Positions 1 to 6,711 of a stretch of 37,606 nucleotides of DNA are shown here, one piece after another. The notes under the pieces were generated by a model. That model searched no databases, was not told the DNA's origin, and saw only the letters and a program-made list of their open reading frames with translations. The translations under genes and the position numbers were made by a program. Every line of letters starts with the position of its first letter. Position 1 is the first letter of the stretch. Origin of the DNA: Prochlorococcus sp. AG-670-O13 (lineage in GTDB: Bacteria; Cyanobacteriota; Cyanobacteriia; PCC-6307; Cyanobiaceae); the NCBI GenBank assembly GCA_003209055.1, contig QCTB01000009.1, positions 1-37,606 of the forward strand, written 5' to 3'.

Positions 1-813
1 GTTTCAATTTTAACAGGATCTAAAAATGCACTTAAGGGTGTTGGTTTCTTCCTAGGGGGTCTCTTATACAAGCTATTGGGCTTTAATAATGCAGTTGGAA
101 TAATGGGTTTAGGTCTATGCTTCGCATTCTTTTTAACTTTATGTCTTCCTAAAGATTCAGGGAAAATGAAAAGAAAGCCAATTTTTAAAGACCTTTATTC
201 AAAGTCTAAAGGTATTAATATTCTTTCAAGTGCAAGGTTTTTCTTATTTGGAGCAAGAGATATCTGGTTTGTAGTAGCTCTTCCAGTATTTTTAGACATT
301 TCTTTTGGATGGGATTATTTAAAAATAGGGCTGTTCTTGGGTGGATGGATAATAATCTATGGTTTCTTTCAAGTATTAGCTCCATTACTTAGAAAAGTAT
401 GGGGGAAAAATAATAGCCCAACAAAAACTACCGTTCAATTTTGGGGACTTATCTTGACGGTTATTCCTTTATTTATTGCAGGAGCATTAAACGGTGACAA
501 ATCATTAGGTCCTGTAATTGTTATTGGATTAATAATATTCGGCTTTGTTTTTGCAATGAATTCATCTACTCATTCCTACTTGATTTTGGCTTATTCAGAT
601 AATGAGAAAGTAAGTTTAAATGTTGGTTATTACTATATGGCTAATGCAGCGGGAAGATTATTTGGAACCCTGCTATCGGGCTTATTATTTATGCTCGGTA
701 AAAATGCCACTATTGGTATGCAGTATTGTTTATATACTTCATCTATTTTGATTTTTATTGCTTGGCTTACTAGTTCTAAATTACCTTCCTATTCTTCCAA
801 CAGCTTCAATTGA
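1..813 (+). CDS. arsJ: ArsJ-type organoarsenical efflux permease, 5' end outside the window
   Basis: The reading frame is open from the first base and gives 270 residues of a major facilitator protein; the N-terminal half is missing because the window starts inside the gene. The order of motifs matches what I know of ArsJ: ILTGSKNALKGVGFFLGG at the very start, then LYSKSKGINILSSARFFLFG, ARDIWFVVALPVFL and FGWDYLKIG. ArsJ exports 1-arseno-3-phosphoglycerate, made when a GAPDH uses arsenate in place of phosphate, so it belongs with phosphate-scavenging genes such as the neighbouring pstS. Several hydrophobic segments remain. Its 3' end overlaps the 3' end of the convergent pstS by 33 bases. Family call is by recognition, not by a search. 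Confidence 0.85.
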   Translation, partial: VSILTGSKNALKGVGFFLGGLLYKLLGFNNAVGIMGLGLCFAFFLTLCLPKDSGKMKRKPIFKDLYSKSKGINILSSARFFLFGARDIWFVVALPVFLDISFGWDYLKIGLFLGGWIIIYGFFQVLAPLLRKVWGKNNSPTKTTVQFWGLILTVIPLFIAGALNGDKSLGPVIVIGLIIFGFVFAMNSSTHSYLILAYSDNEKVSLNVGYYYMANAAGRLFGTLLSGLLFMLGKNATIGMQYCLYTSSILIFIAWLTSSKLPSYSSNSFN

Positions 814-1752
814 TTTTTTTAAAATTTCACCTTTCAAGGGAACGAAACCCAAGGCAGGAGCTTTATCTTGGTATTCATCGCTGAGCAATTTATAGAATGT
901 ATCTTGAATTGCCTTAGTATTCCTTCCATTACCTGTTTCATAAGCAAGTATCCAAGTTAAGGTTGCTATTGGATAAGCTCCTTTAGCAGTAGGGTTTGGA
1001 TTTTTACCAGCCAAGTTCTTATCAAGAGTTATTCCATTTAAAGCTATCGCGCCTGATTCAGTATTAGGGGTAACGAATTCACCAGATAGGTTTTGAAGTG
1101 CAGCAGCCTTAACATTACCTTTAATGTATGACTGGTTTACATAACCAATTGCGCCAGGAGTGTTTTGAATAACACCTGCAACACCAGAATTGCCTTTTGC
1201 TCCAACTCCCGAAGGCCATTTAACAGATTTACCAGTACCTAGATTCCAGGTTTTAGAGAAAGCCTCCATAGAATTTGTAAAAGCTTTAGTCGTGCCTGAA
1301 CCGTCGGAACGATGGGCCCAAGTTAATTTACCTGACTTACATCCCAATTCCTTCCAGTTTTTTATTATTCCCATTGCAACTTGAACAGCTTGTTCTTGTG
1401 TTAGTTTCAGGTCGCAATCATAGTTATATCCAAACGCAATTGTTCCACCTACCATCGGTATTTGAACAAGTCCTCTAGTAACTTTTTTTATATCAGCTTC
1501 TTTCATTGGATCGTCAGAGGCTCCAAAATTAACAGTTTCATCTATGAAAGCTTTTCTTCCAGATCCAGAACCTACTGCTTGGTAATTAACTCTAGGGCCT
1601 CCAGATTTAGCTAAGTCAAAAAACCACCTAGTATAAATCTTCGAAGGAAATGATGCACCAGCTCCACTCAATCTCTTTGATGCCATCGCAGATGGAGAAA
1701 GTATCAATGAAATTGCAGAAGATAAAATGAGAGTTTTTTTGAAAATACTCAT
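781..1752 (-). CDS. pstS: Phosphate ABC transporter substrate-binding protein PstS, copy 1
   Basis: Periplasmic phosphate-binding protein of the PstSCAB importer. The 323-residue product has a signal peptide ending near SAMASK (residues 20-26), followed by the PstS signature GAGASFP at 30-36, the phosphate-loop segments GSGSGRKAF (61-69) and FGASDDPM (76-83), and HRSDGSGTTKAF near 147-158. Length is normal. A second, very similar 323-residue copy lies at 18944-19915 on the same strand, so the pair are direct repeats about 18 kb apart. Downstream it overlaps arsJ tail to tail. Upstream (1753-1980) I see no clear PHO box, unlike copy 2. An arm-type repeat pair and tRNA fragment lie just upstream, so it may itself be cassette cargo. 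Confidence 0.95.
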   Translation of the reverse strand: MSIFKKTLILSSAISLILSPSAMASKRLSGAGASFPSKIYTRWFFDLAKSGGPRVNYQAVGSGSGRKAFIDETVNFGASDDPMKEADIKKVTRGLVQIPMVGGTIAFGYNYDCDLKLTQEQAVQVAMGIIKNWKELGCKSGKLTWAHRSDGSGTTKAFTNSMEAFSKTWNLGTGKSVKWPSGVGAKGNSGVAGVIQNTPGAIGYVNQSYIKGNVKAAALQNLSGEFVTPNTESGAIALNGITLDKNLAGKNPNPTAKGAYPIATLTWILAYETGNGRNTKAIQDTFYKLLSDEYQDKAPALGFVPLKGEILKKSIEAVGRIGR

Positions 1753-1901
1753 TAGCCACTTAGATTGAAGACAATTTATTTATAACATCAAACAAAAAGC
1801 GAAATACAAAGATTAAGAAATACATCAAAATATTTTGATATAATCAATAATTATTGATATATACGACCTGTTCGCTCTTTTTAAACGCTTATTACTTGCA
1901 T

Positions 1902-1945
1902 AAAAAAGAGGGGTTTCTCCCTCTATGTTGGATCGACTGTCAATC
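1902..1945 (-). promoter_or_regulatory. Promoter-hairpin module, copy a (orphan)
   Basis: Read on the minus strand: near-palindrome GATTGACAGTCGATC (1931-1945), -10-like CAACAT (1925-1930), an inverted repeat AGAGGG/CCCTCT (1907-1924) directly abutting it, a T-run, then an ATG at 1899-1901. The downstream frame stops after six codons. Other copies lie at 8430-8478, 17313-17356, 20642-20686 and 23095-23138. Confidence 0.55.
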
Positions 1946-1983
1946 AATGATATTTTACAGCCCCTAAAGCACTAGGTCTTTGG

Positions 1984-2005
1984 TTAGCGATTATTTAGCG
2001 ATTAA
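1984..2005 (+). repeat. Tandem arm-type pair TTAGCGATTAT (right end of a cassette entering from the left)
   Basis: Two 11-mers, TTAGCGATTAT and TTAGCGATTAA, lie 129 bp left of the tRNA-Pro fragment at 2134, the usual place for a right-end pair. The same word forms both ends of the cassette at 17604-18726. The matching left end would be before the pstS/arsJ block, outside the window. Confidence 0.7.
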
Positions 2006-2133
2006 TTGTATATCTAAGGATAATTTTGTATAACTTTGGCCTATTTTTAAGACTCGTAATTTTGTAGATATGGCAACTAAGAAGCTATAGCCTGACTTGT
2101 TTATTTAACCCACTGTCTCAAATTGGAGGGCGG

Positions 2134-2182
2134 GTGCTTTGGGAGCACTAGGTCGCAGGTTCGAATCCTGTCGCCCCGACCA
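2134..2182 (+). repeat. tRNA-Pro(UGG) 3'-half, attachment site copy 1
   Basis: Anticodon arm with loop TTTGGGA (anticodon TGG), variable region, T arm with GGTTCGAATCC and acceptor end CGCCCCGA followed by CCA. No D arm or 5' acceptor strand precedes it, so it is not a gene. It is one of the best-preserved copies and carries the tRNA terminator next to it. Confidence 0.9.
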
Positions 2183-2202
2183 TTTAAAACCAAGTTATAC
2201 TA

Positions 2203-2226
2203 GCGAGTTTCCCAACTCGCTTTTTT
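2203..2226 (+). terminator. tRNA-Pro terminator copy
   Basis: Stem GCGAGTT/AACTCGC with a TCCC loop and a T6 run, 20 bases after the tRNA fragment. Versions of the same terminator follow other fragments at 12340, 17624 and 28028, with compensatory stem changes. Confidence 0.8.
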
Positions 2227-2288
2227 ATTGCTTACTGTCTCATATTGCGAAAGGGTAGCTAGGGGGGTAGCTAGGAAGTAAATACTTC

Positions 2289-2870
2289 TTAATTAAATAT
2301 TGCGTACTTACTACAAACCTCACTGAAATTTAATCCAGAACTAAGGAGTTCCTTCTCTGATTCAGTACTCAGATCAAACCAAAGATCTAAATATTGTTTT
2401 TCTAAAATAGGATTAAAACAATATATTTTTTTATTCTTCCTAACTTCTTTGTTATTGTTGAGATCAATAAAAATAGGTGTGAAGCTTAATGAAATTTTAT
2501 GAGTAATATCTGAATTGTTTTCAAGCAAAGCAAACTTGTAATTTAAAATATTTATTCTCTCTTCTTTAAGCTTATCAATATTGATGAAAGTTTTATTTCT
2601 ATAGTCATTATAAAATTTACTTTCATACTTGTTAAATTCTTCAATCATATTGCTAGCCCACTCAGCCCTCTCCTGTTCAAAAATAACTGTACTATCTATT
2701 CCCTTTATTCTTCTGTCAATTAATTTGATTAAATCATCTTTTTTAAAATTTTGAGATTCAATAGTTGAGTTTTTAATTAATATCTTTTCGCCTACATTAT
2801 TTTTAATAATTAAATTACTTGAGCAACCAGTAAATGTTAATAGCAAAGGAATAAGTAATAGGCGTTTCAT
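2289..2870 (-). CDS. Predicted lipoprotein of unknown function
   Basis: Begins MKRLLLIPLLLTFTGCSS: a short lipoprotein signal peptide with cysteine 16 as the likely lipidation site, so the mature protein should sit on a membrane outside the cytoplasm. The remaining 175 or so residues are charged, largely helical and without a domain I recognise. It is the second gene of a two-gene unit: its ATG directly abuts the stop codon of 2871-3212. The first 20 or so bases are a version of the start shared by several unrelated cargo genes in this island. Whole-gene reality is well supported by length and signal; function is unknown. Confidence 0.8.
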   Translation of the reverse strand: MKRLLLIPLLLTFTGCSSNLIIKNNVGEKILIKNSTIESQNFKKDDLIKLIDRRIKGIDSTVIFEQERAEWASNMIEEFNKYESKFYNDYRNKTFINIDKLKEERINILNYKFALLENNSDITHKISLSFTPIFIDLNNNKEVRKNKKIYCFNPILEKQYLDLWFDLSTESEKELLSSGLNFSEVCSKYAIFN

Positions 2871-3212
2871 TTAATCAAGAAAATCGTTTACATACCAATC
2901 AAAACCAATCCTCTCACAAAATTGATAAGGCTCTTCTTGTCCGTGTATATCAGGGGTAATTCCTAACTCTTTATAAATTTTTTGACGATAAAAATTAGAT
3001 TTTTTATGAGCCTTACTATATTTTTCTTCTTTCTCTTTGTTTCCACTTTTATAAGCATCTGCGAGAAGATAAGACTCATTCCACCAAGCATTCCAATCTC
3101 TACACAAATTAAATAAGTAAGCCTTTCTTGAAATAGGAACCAATTGAAAAGCCATTATTGAGGTGCTTAGAGCAATAACAAAGAATAGAACTTTAGTAAT
3201 TGAATTATTCAT
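2871..3212 (-). CDS. Small membrane-anchored protein with a conserved CE motif
   Basis: 113 residues: an N-terminal hydrophobic segment (about 7-27), then a charged soluble part with cysteines in NLCRDW and YQFCERIGF. A decayed paralogue lies at 28981-29338. The proteins at 17808 and 32397 share the same plan (one membrane segment, an early Cys, a later CE or YCER motif), which suggests a small island-borne family. Translationally coupled to the lipoprotein gene downstream with no intergenic space. Function not recognised; the two cysteines might form a disulphide if the domain is exported. Confidence 0.75.
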   Translation of the reverse strand: MNNSITKVLFFVIALSTSIMAFQLVPISRKAYLFNLCRDWNAWWNESYLLADAYKSGNKEKEEKYSKAHKKSNFYRQKIYKELGITPDIHGQEEPYQFCERIGFDWYVNDFLD

Positions 3213-3420
3213 CTAAAAATAATCTACAAATTATCTTTTCTCTTTCTATTGAATTTATCACTAGGTCGTTGAGGGGGTAGCTAGAGGGGTAGCTAAGATG
3301 TAATTACAAGTTAATACAAGTACTAATAAGAATCAATATCTAGTCTCGAACTCATTCCAATATCCATAATTTATCTAAGCTATAACTAAAGTCTCAAGCT
3401 TTTCTTAAAAATAACGCCTA

Positions 3421-3466
3421 GTGCTTTGGGAGCATTAGGTCGCAGGTTCAATTCCTGTCGCCCCGA
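3421..3466 (+). repeat. tRNA-Pro 3'-half, attachment site copy 2 (left end of the integrase element)
   Basis: Same fragment with small changes (GCATTAGG, GGTTCAATTCC). It forms the left boundary of the element that carries the integrase. Confidence 0.9.
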
Positions 3467-3842
3467 CTCGAGTCTCAGCGATTGGTACTTTTCCTTGTGT
3501 CGAAATTGTGCGGAATTGGTGAGTCTCATATAAATTTTTTCTACACGACCTTTTGTATCAGTATTGAAATATAAGTGAACCTAAATTACTATTGCACTAG
3601 CGAATGATCTTCGTAGCGGAATCGGTTACCTGAGTTTTAACTCATTTCTCATTACTTTAGGTTTGCATAAAAACGAACGCCCTAGCGAGTCGAAGGTTGC
3701 AAAACATCTTCAAGGAATTATCCGTTGACTCAGCGGAACTACCTCTCAACTTGTGATCGGTATTGAATTACAGAAAGAGACAAGGGTAAGGATTGGTAGT
3801 TGAGGTCTAGGAAAAATTTTTACAATTTTTCTATGGATACTC
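3467..3842. other. Left end of the integrase element, non-coding
   Basis: About 375 bases with no gene. Holds the arm-type pair at 3495-3516, a short hairpin TGAGTTTTAACTCA (3631-3644) and a loose inverted match between CTACCTCTCAAC near 3741 and GTAGTTGAGGT near 3795. A plausible place for the promoter of the plus-strand operon starting at 3843; no clear -10/-35 pair stands out. Confidence 0.5.
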
Positions 3843-4142
3843 ATGACTTCTCACAATCAAACTTGGCTAGAAATACGGGAACTTGCTGACGCACTTTTTT
3901 GTTCTGTTAAATCTGTCTATATATATAGGGATAAAAATCTATTTAAAGCGGGTACTCATTATTACTCTGTAGGTGAAGGTAAACAGAGGGGTAAACATAT
4001 CTATAACTTAGACCTTTGTAGAAAGGCTCTATTAGAACGTACAGCTAAATGTAGTCGTCTTAATGAAACCTATGACGATAAAGAAATTAAGAAATTAATT
4101 ACCAGAAAAGCAGATAAAAACCTTAGTTATAGGGGTAAATAA
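3843..4142 (+). CDS. Small helix-turn-helix DNA-binding protein, first gene of the satellite operon
   Basis: 99 residues. Residues 8-32 (WLEIRELADALFCSVKSVYI) fit the helix-turn-helix of the excisionase/MerR-like small-protein families; the rest is basic. It could be a transcriptional regulator of the replication-capsid operon or a directionality factor; sequence alone does not decide. Its stop overlaps the next start in a TAATG, so genes 3843 to 6196 appear to form one translationally coupled unit. Confidence 0.7.
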   Translation: MTSHNQTWLEIRELADALFCSVKSVYIYRDKNLFKAGTHYYSVGEGKQRGKHIYNLDLCRKALLERTAKCSRLNETYDDKEIKKLITRKADKNLSYRGK

Positions 4143-4459
4143 TGATGCCCGAATTTCAAAAAGAAAAGCATATAGCCATTACTAAAAACACATTTGAAAT
4201 GTTGGTTAATAACGTAATGGAAGATTGGCGACCCTATCTAAAAACAGATGGTGAAATGGTACTTGCTAATAATCTTTCTCATCTTGTTATTAAGATGAAC
4301 GCAATGATTATTGAGTATGAAGAACTTAGAAAAGGCTATATGGATTTATGCAAAGCAAATGATGAACAGAAAGCATTACTTCTTGAATTAGCTACCCAAC
4401 AAAAAAAACAAAATACCTTTTACACCAAAAAAATTAGAAACATTGAAAGAAGATTATGA
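4142..4459 (+). CDS. Coiled-coil protein of unknown function
   Basis: 105 residues; two adjacent ATGs at the start, either usable. The C-terminal half (from about residue 55) is rich in Glu, Lys, Gln and Leu and looks like a coiled coil. No family recognised. It overlaps the HTH gene by 1 base and the next gene by 4 bases (ATGA), as expected in a compact phage-like operon. Its position before the helicase suggests a role in replication or its control. Confidence 0.65.
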   Translation: MMPEFQKEKHIAITKNTFEMLVNNVMEDWRPYLKTDGEMVLANNLSHLVIKMNAMIIEYEELRKGYMDLCKANDEQKALLLELATQQKKQNTFYTKKIRNIERRL

Positions 4460-4947
4460 AAAAAGGACTACCCACCACAAGTAGCCCAGATGATAAAAAC
4501 TTCAATCCAATTTTAGCTATTCACTCTGAGCTTGCTAACAACAGGCTAAAAGAACTTGCCATTATTGTTGCCTTAAAAAAGGTAGCAAAACAAAATGATC
4601 TATCTCTAAAACAACAGGTAGAAATCTTTAGCCCTACCCATTGGAATGAACCACCTGGACAAAATCTGGATAAGCAATTTGAAGCATTTAAAAGGTGCGG
4701 TTCACAGGGATTTATTTCTATAACTGAAAAGTTTGATTATGAACTGGCTAACAAAAGTTGGTATACAAATCATCTTAGTTTTAGAAATAAACAAATTTTT
4801 ATAGATGCCGACCATATTGGTTTTACATCTAATCAAGGTCATAAAAAGCCATTTATAAAACCACCTGTCTACATAGACGAAACAGTTAAGAAATCAATAA
4901 CTAAAAAAGATATTCGTAAAAAACAAATGGAAAAAAACTATGACTAA
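4456..4947 (+). CDS. Unknown protein, satellite replication region
   Basis: 163 residues, soluble, basic C-terminus (KKSITKKDIRKKQMEKN). No recognised domain. It overlaps the upstream gene by 4 bases and the helicase gene by 8, so it is very likely co-translated with the helicase. A primase or loader function would fit this position, but I see no primase or zinc motif, so I do not assign one. Confidence 0.65.
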   Translation: MKKGLPTTSSPDDKNFNPILAIHSELANNRLKELAIIVALKKVAKQNDLSLKQQVEIFSPTHWNEPPGQNLDKQFEAFKRCGSQGFISITEKFDYELANKSWYTNHLSFRNKQIFIDADHIGFTSNQGHKKPFIKPPVYIDETVKKSITKKDIRKKQMEKNYD

Positions 4948-6196
4948 TGATCTTGTCAAAATTGCAAAAGATTTCCCAGAAGGGTTTTATGAAATCACAA
5001 ACAAAAAAGGAGAAAAATTCATCTTAAAAAAAAGATTAGATGGTGGTGATTTAGCAGGTTACATAGATGAATATTTTGCCAATAGGTTTAGATATAACCT
5101 TCTGGAACTAAAACTAGAATTTGATCGAAAACCATTAGAAGTTGGTATTGATAGGCTTTTATATGTTCAACTTTCTATAAGAGGTTGGTCAATAGGAAAA
5201 GAAACAGCTATGAACTCTTTGTTGTATGTAGCAAAGAAAAATAGTTTTCACCCTATTGTTGAATTTTTAGAAAATATAGAAAAAGACAAAAGTATAGAGC
5301 CTGTTGATATAAAGAAAATTTCTACTGATTACTTAGGTACTGATAATCCTTTGTATGACCAAATGATGAAAGTTACCTTAGTAGGAATGATTGCAAGGGT
5401 ATTAGATCGGGGCTGTAAGTTTGATAGTTGTTTAGTTTTAAAAGGTGAACAGGGAATAGGTAAAAGTAGTTTTTGGCGAATATTGACAGGGCATGAATGG
5501 TTTTGCGATACGTGGCAAACATCAGAAAAGGATTTGTTGTTAATTATTCAAACCTGTTGGGTATTTGAAATTGCTGAATTAGATGGAATGACAAATAAAA
5601 AAGATGCGGCACAGATAAAAAGTTTATTGAGTTCATCAAAAGATAATTTTAGGCGACCTTATGAAGCCGCACCTGATGCTCACCCTAGACCTAGTATCTT
5701 TGTTGGTACTTGTAACAGGGCAGATTTTCTAATAGATAGTACTGGCTCTAGGCGGTTTCAAATAATAGATTTAGATAATAATTTTATTGATTTAGAAAAA
5801 CTAGAAAAGGACAGATTAGGGATATTAAAAGCGGCTTTGATCGCTTATAGAAATGGTGAAAAGACTTATTTAGATAATGAATATCAAATGGAATCAGACT
5901 TAAATAATCTAAATTATCAACAAGAAAATCCATTTATGAGTGATATAGAAGAATGGCTAGAGAATCCTAAAAAGTTAGGTGAAATGATAAATGGTCAATA
6001 TTATTCTGGTGAAGCTATAGGTGCTGATGAAGGTTTTAGTACTAAAGATGTTCTTGTATGGAGCAGATGCAGGGATATAGGAAAGGTAACTACTGCTGAT
6101 TGTCGAATGGCGGCTAACTGCCTAAGACTTTTAGGTTATAAACAAACAAAAAAAAGAGATGAAAATAAAACTGTTAGGAAATGGTACAGGAACTAA
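4940..6196 (+). CDS. VirE/VapE-family (D5-like) replicative helicase
   Basis: 418-residue P-loop ATPase. Walker A is GEQGIGKS (169-176); an acidic FEIAEL (209-214) serves as Walker B; then RRPYE (238-242), GTCNRADFL (256-264) and GSRRF (269-273), the last holding a probable arginine finger. This order is typical of the virulence-associated E family found in satellites and prophages, where it drives element replication. The first 150 residues show no primase motif, so priming would come from the host, a helper or another gene here. Last gene of the overlapping set from 3843; the iteron-like region follows immediately. Confidence 0.85.
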   Translation: MTNDLVKIAKDFPEGFYEITNKKGEKFILKKRLDGGDLAGYIDEYFANRFRYNLLELKLEFDRKPLEVGIDRLLYVQLSIRGWSIGKETAMNSLLYVAKKNSFHPIVEFLENIEKDKSIEPVDIKKISTDYLGTDNPLYDQMMKVTLVGMIARVLDRGCKFDSCLVLKGEQGIGKSSFWRILTGHEWFCDTWQTSEKDLLLIIQTCWVFEIAELDGMTNKKDAAQIKSLLSSSKDNFRRPYEAAPDAHPRPSIFVGTCNRADFLIDSTGSRRFQIIDLDNNFIDLEKLEKDRLGILKAALIAYRNGEKTYLDNEYQMESDLNNLNYQQENPFMSDIEEWLENPKKLGEMINGQYYSGEAIGADEGFSTKDVLVWSRCRDIGKVTTADCRMAANCLRLLGYKQTKKRDENKTVRKWYRN

Positions 6197-6393
6197 TCTG
6201 TGGCAAATGTTTCAGATAAAAAAATACATCTGCCACGCTTAAAACTATTGACCTTATTAGGTTTATAAGAATCTGTGGCAGATAACAGACAATATATACA
6301 GAAAGATTATTTATTTATAGGTATTAAGGTGTAAATCGTTTTTATAACATTTGTAAGTTTGCCAAAAACATCTGCTTCATCTGCCACAAATCT
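6195..6393. repeat. Iteron-like inverted repeats, candidate replication origin
   Basis: Four copies of a TCTGTGGCA-type word, two per strand: AATCTGTGGCA (6195-6205, plus), CATCTGCCAC (6227-6236, minus), ATCTGTGGCAGAT (6271-6283, plus) and ATCTGCCACAAATCT (6379-6393, minus). They sit in AT-rich sequence immediately downstream of the helicase gene. Such clusters next to a Rep or helicase gene are typical of origins; they could instead be operators for one of the HTH proteins. Confidence 0.5.
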
Positions 6394-6438
6394 ATTTTTA
6401 ACAAAAACTGTCAACCCCCTTGTAAAACTTTTTTTAGG

Positions 6439-6466
6439 CTAAATAAGCGTATTTAGAGGGTTTTTT
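6439..6466 (+). terminator. Hairpin with T-run between helicase and capsid genes
   Basis: Stem CTAAATA/TATTTAG (6439-6445, 6450-6456) with an AGCG loop, then AGGG and six T. Likely ends the early operon before a separate capsid promoter. The stem is AT-rich, hence moderate confidence. Confidence 0.5.
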
Positions 6467-6475
6467 AGTTGTTTT

Positions 6476-6498
6476 AGACCTACGTAAGACCTATATAA
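6476..6498 (+). promoter_or_regulatory. Tandem AGACCTA words and TATATAA upstream of the capsid genes
   Basis: AGACCTA occurs at 6476-6482 and 6487-6493 (11-bp period), the second copy running into TATATAA, a good -10. This looks like an activator site on one DNA face just upstream of a promoter for the capsid operon. Inference from spacing only. Confidence 0.4.
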
Positions 6499-6579
6499 AG
6501 ATGAATAGAAAGATATAAGAAAAACAGGAAATTTTCGCAAAAAAACAGGGTGTATAAGAGATTAGGTCAAATTGTTTTT

Positions 6580-6711
6580 ATGAACAGAAAGACTACCTAT
6601 GACATTGATGACGACTTAATTGACTCGGACATTAATGCACTTAAATCGCCACAACATAGGCGATACAAAAAACTAGAAAATTCAGAAGGTTCTAATGACG
6701 AAAACTCCTGA
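6580..6711 (+). CDS. Small acidic-basic protein before the capsid gene
   Basis: 43 codons beginning MNRKTTYDIDDDLIDSDIN and ending NDENS. It overlaps the capsid gene start by 17 bases in another frame, which argues for a real translated ORF feeding the capsid gene. No family recognised; a scaffold or head-completion role is only a guess from position. Confidence 0.5.
   Translation: MNRKTTYDIDDDLIDSDINALKSPQHRRYKKLENSEGSNDENS

Larger units (their letters stand above)
1753..2133. other. pstS upstream region and right end of a cassette
   Basis: No gene of its own. In order: the pstS upstream region; a fragment of the recurring MKRLLLA-type gene start on the plus strand (about 1884-1901); a minus-strand promoter-hairpin module abutting it (1902-1945); a GCACTAGGTC fragment at 1969-1978; and a tandem 11-mer pair (1984-2005) lying 129 bp before the tRNA-Pro fragment at 2134. 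This is the layout of a cassette right end. The minus-strand reading after the hairpin is only six codons, so the gene it once served is gone. Confidence 0.6.
2183..3420. mobile_element. Integrase-less cassette B (arm word GGGTAGCTA)
   Basis: Bounded by tRNA-Pro fragments at 2134-2182 and 3421-3466. The word GGGTAGCTA occurs twice at the left end (2253-2261, 2265-2273) and twice at the right end (3275-3283, 3287-3295), with a 12-bp period and the same orientation. A CACTAGGTCG fragment (3259-3268) lies just before the right pair. Cargo is two minus-strand genes, 2871-3212 then 2289-2870. No recombinase is present. Confidence 0.75.

Noticed and set aside
2134-2182. A complete tRNA-Pro gene at any of the fragments
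   Set aside because: No D arm or 5' acceptor strand complementary to CGCCCCG precedes any copy. All are 3' fragments.
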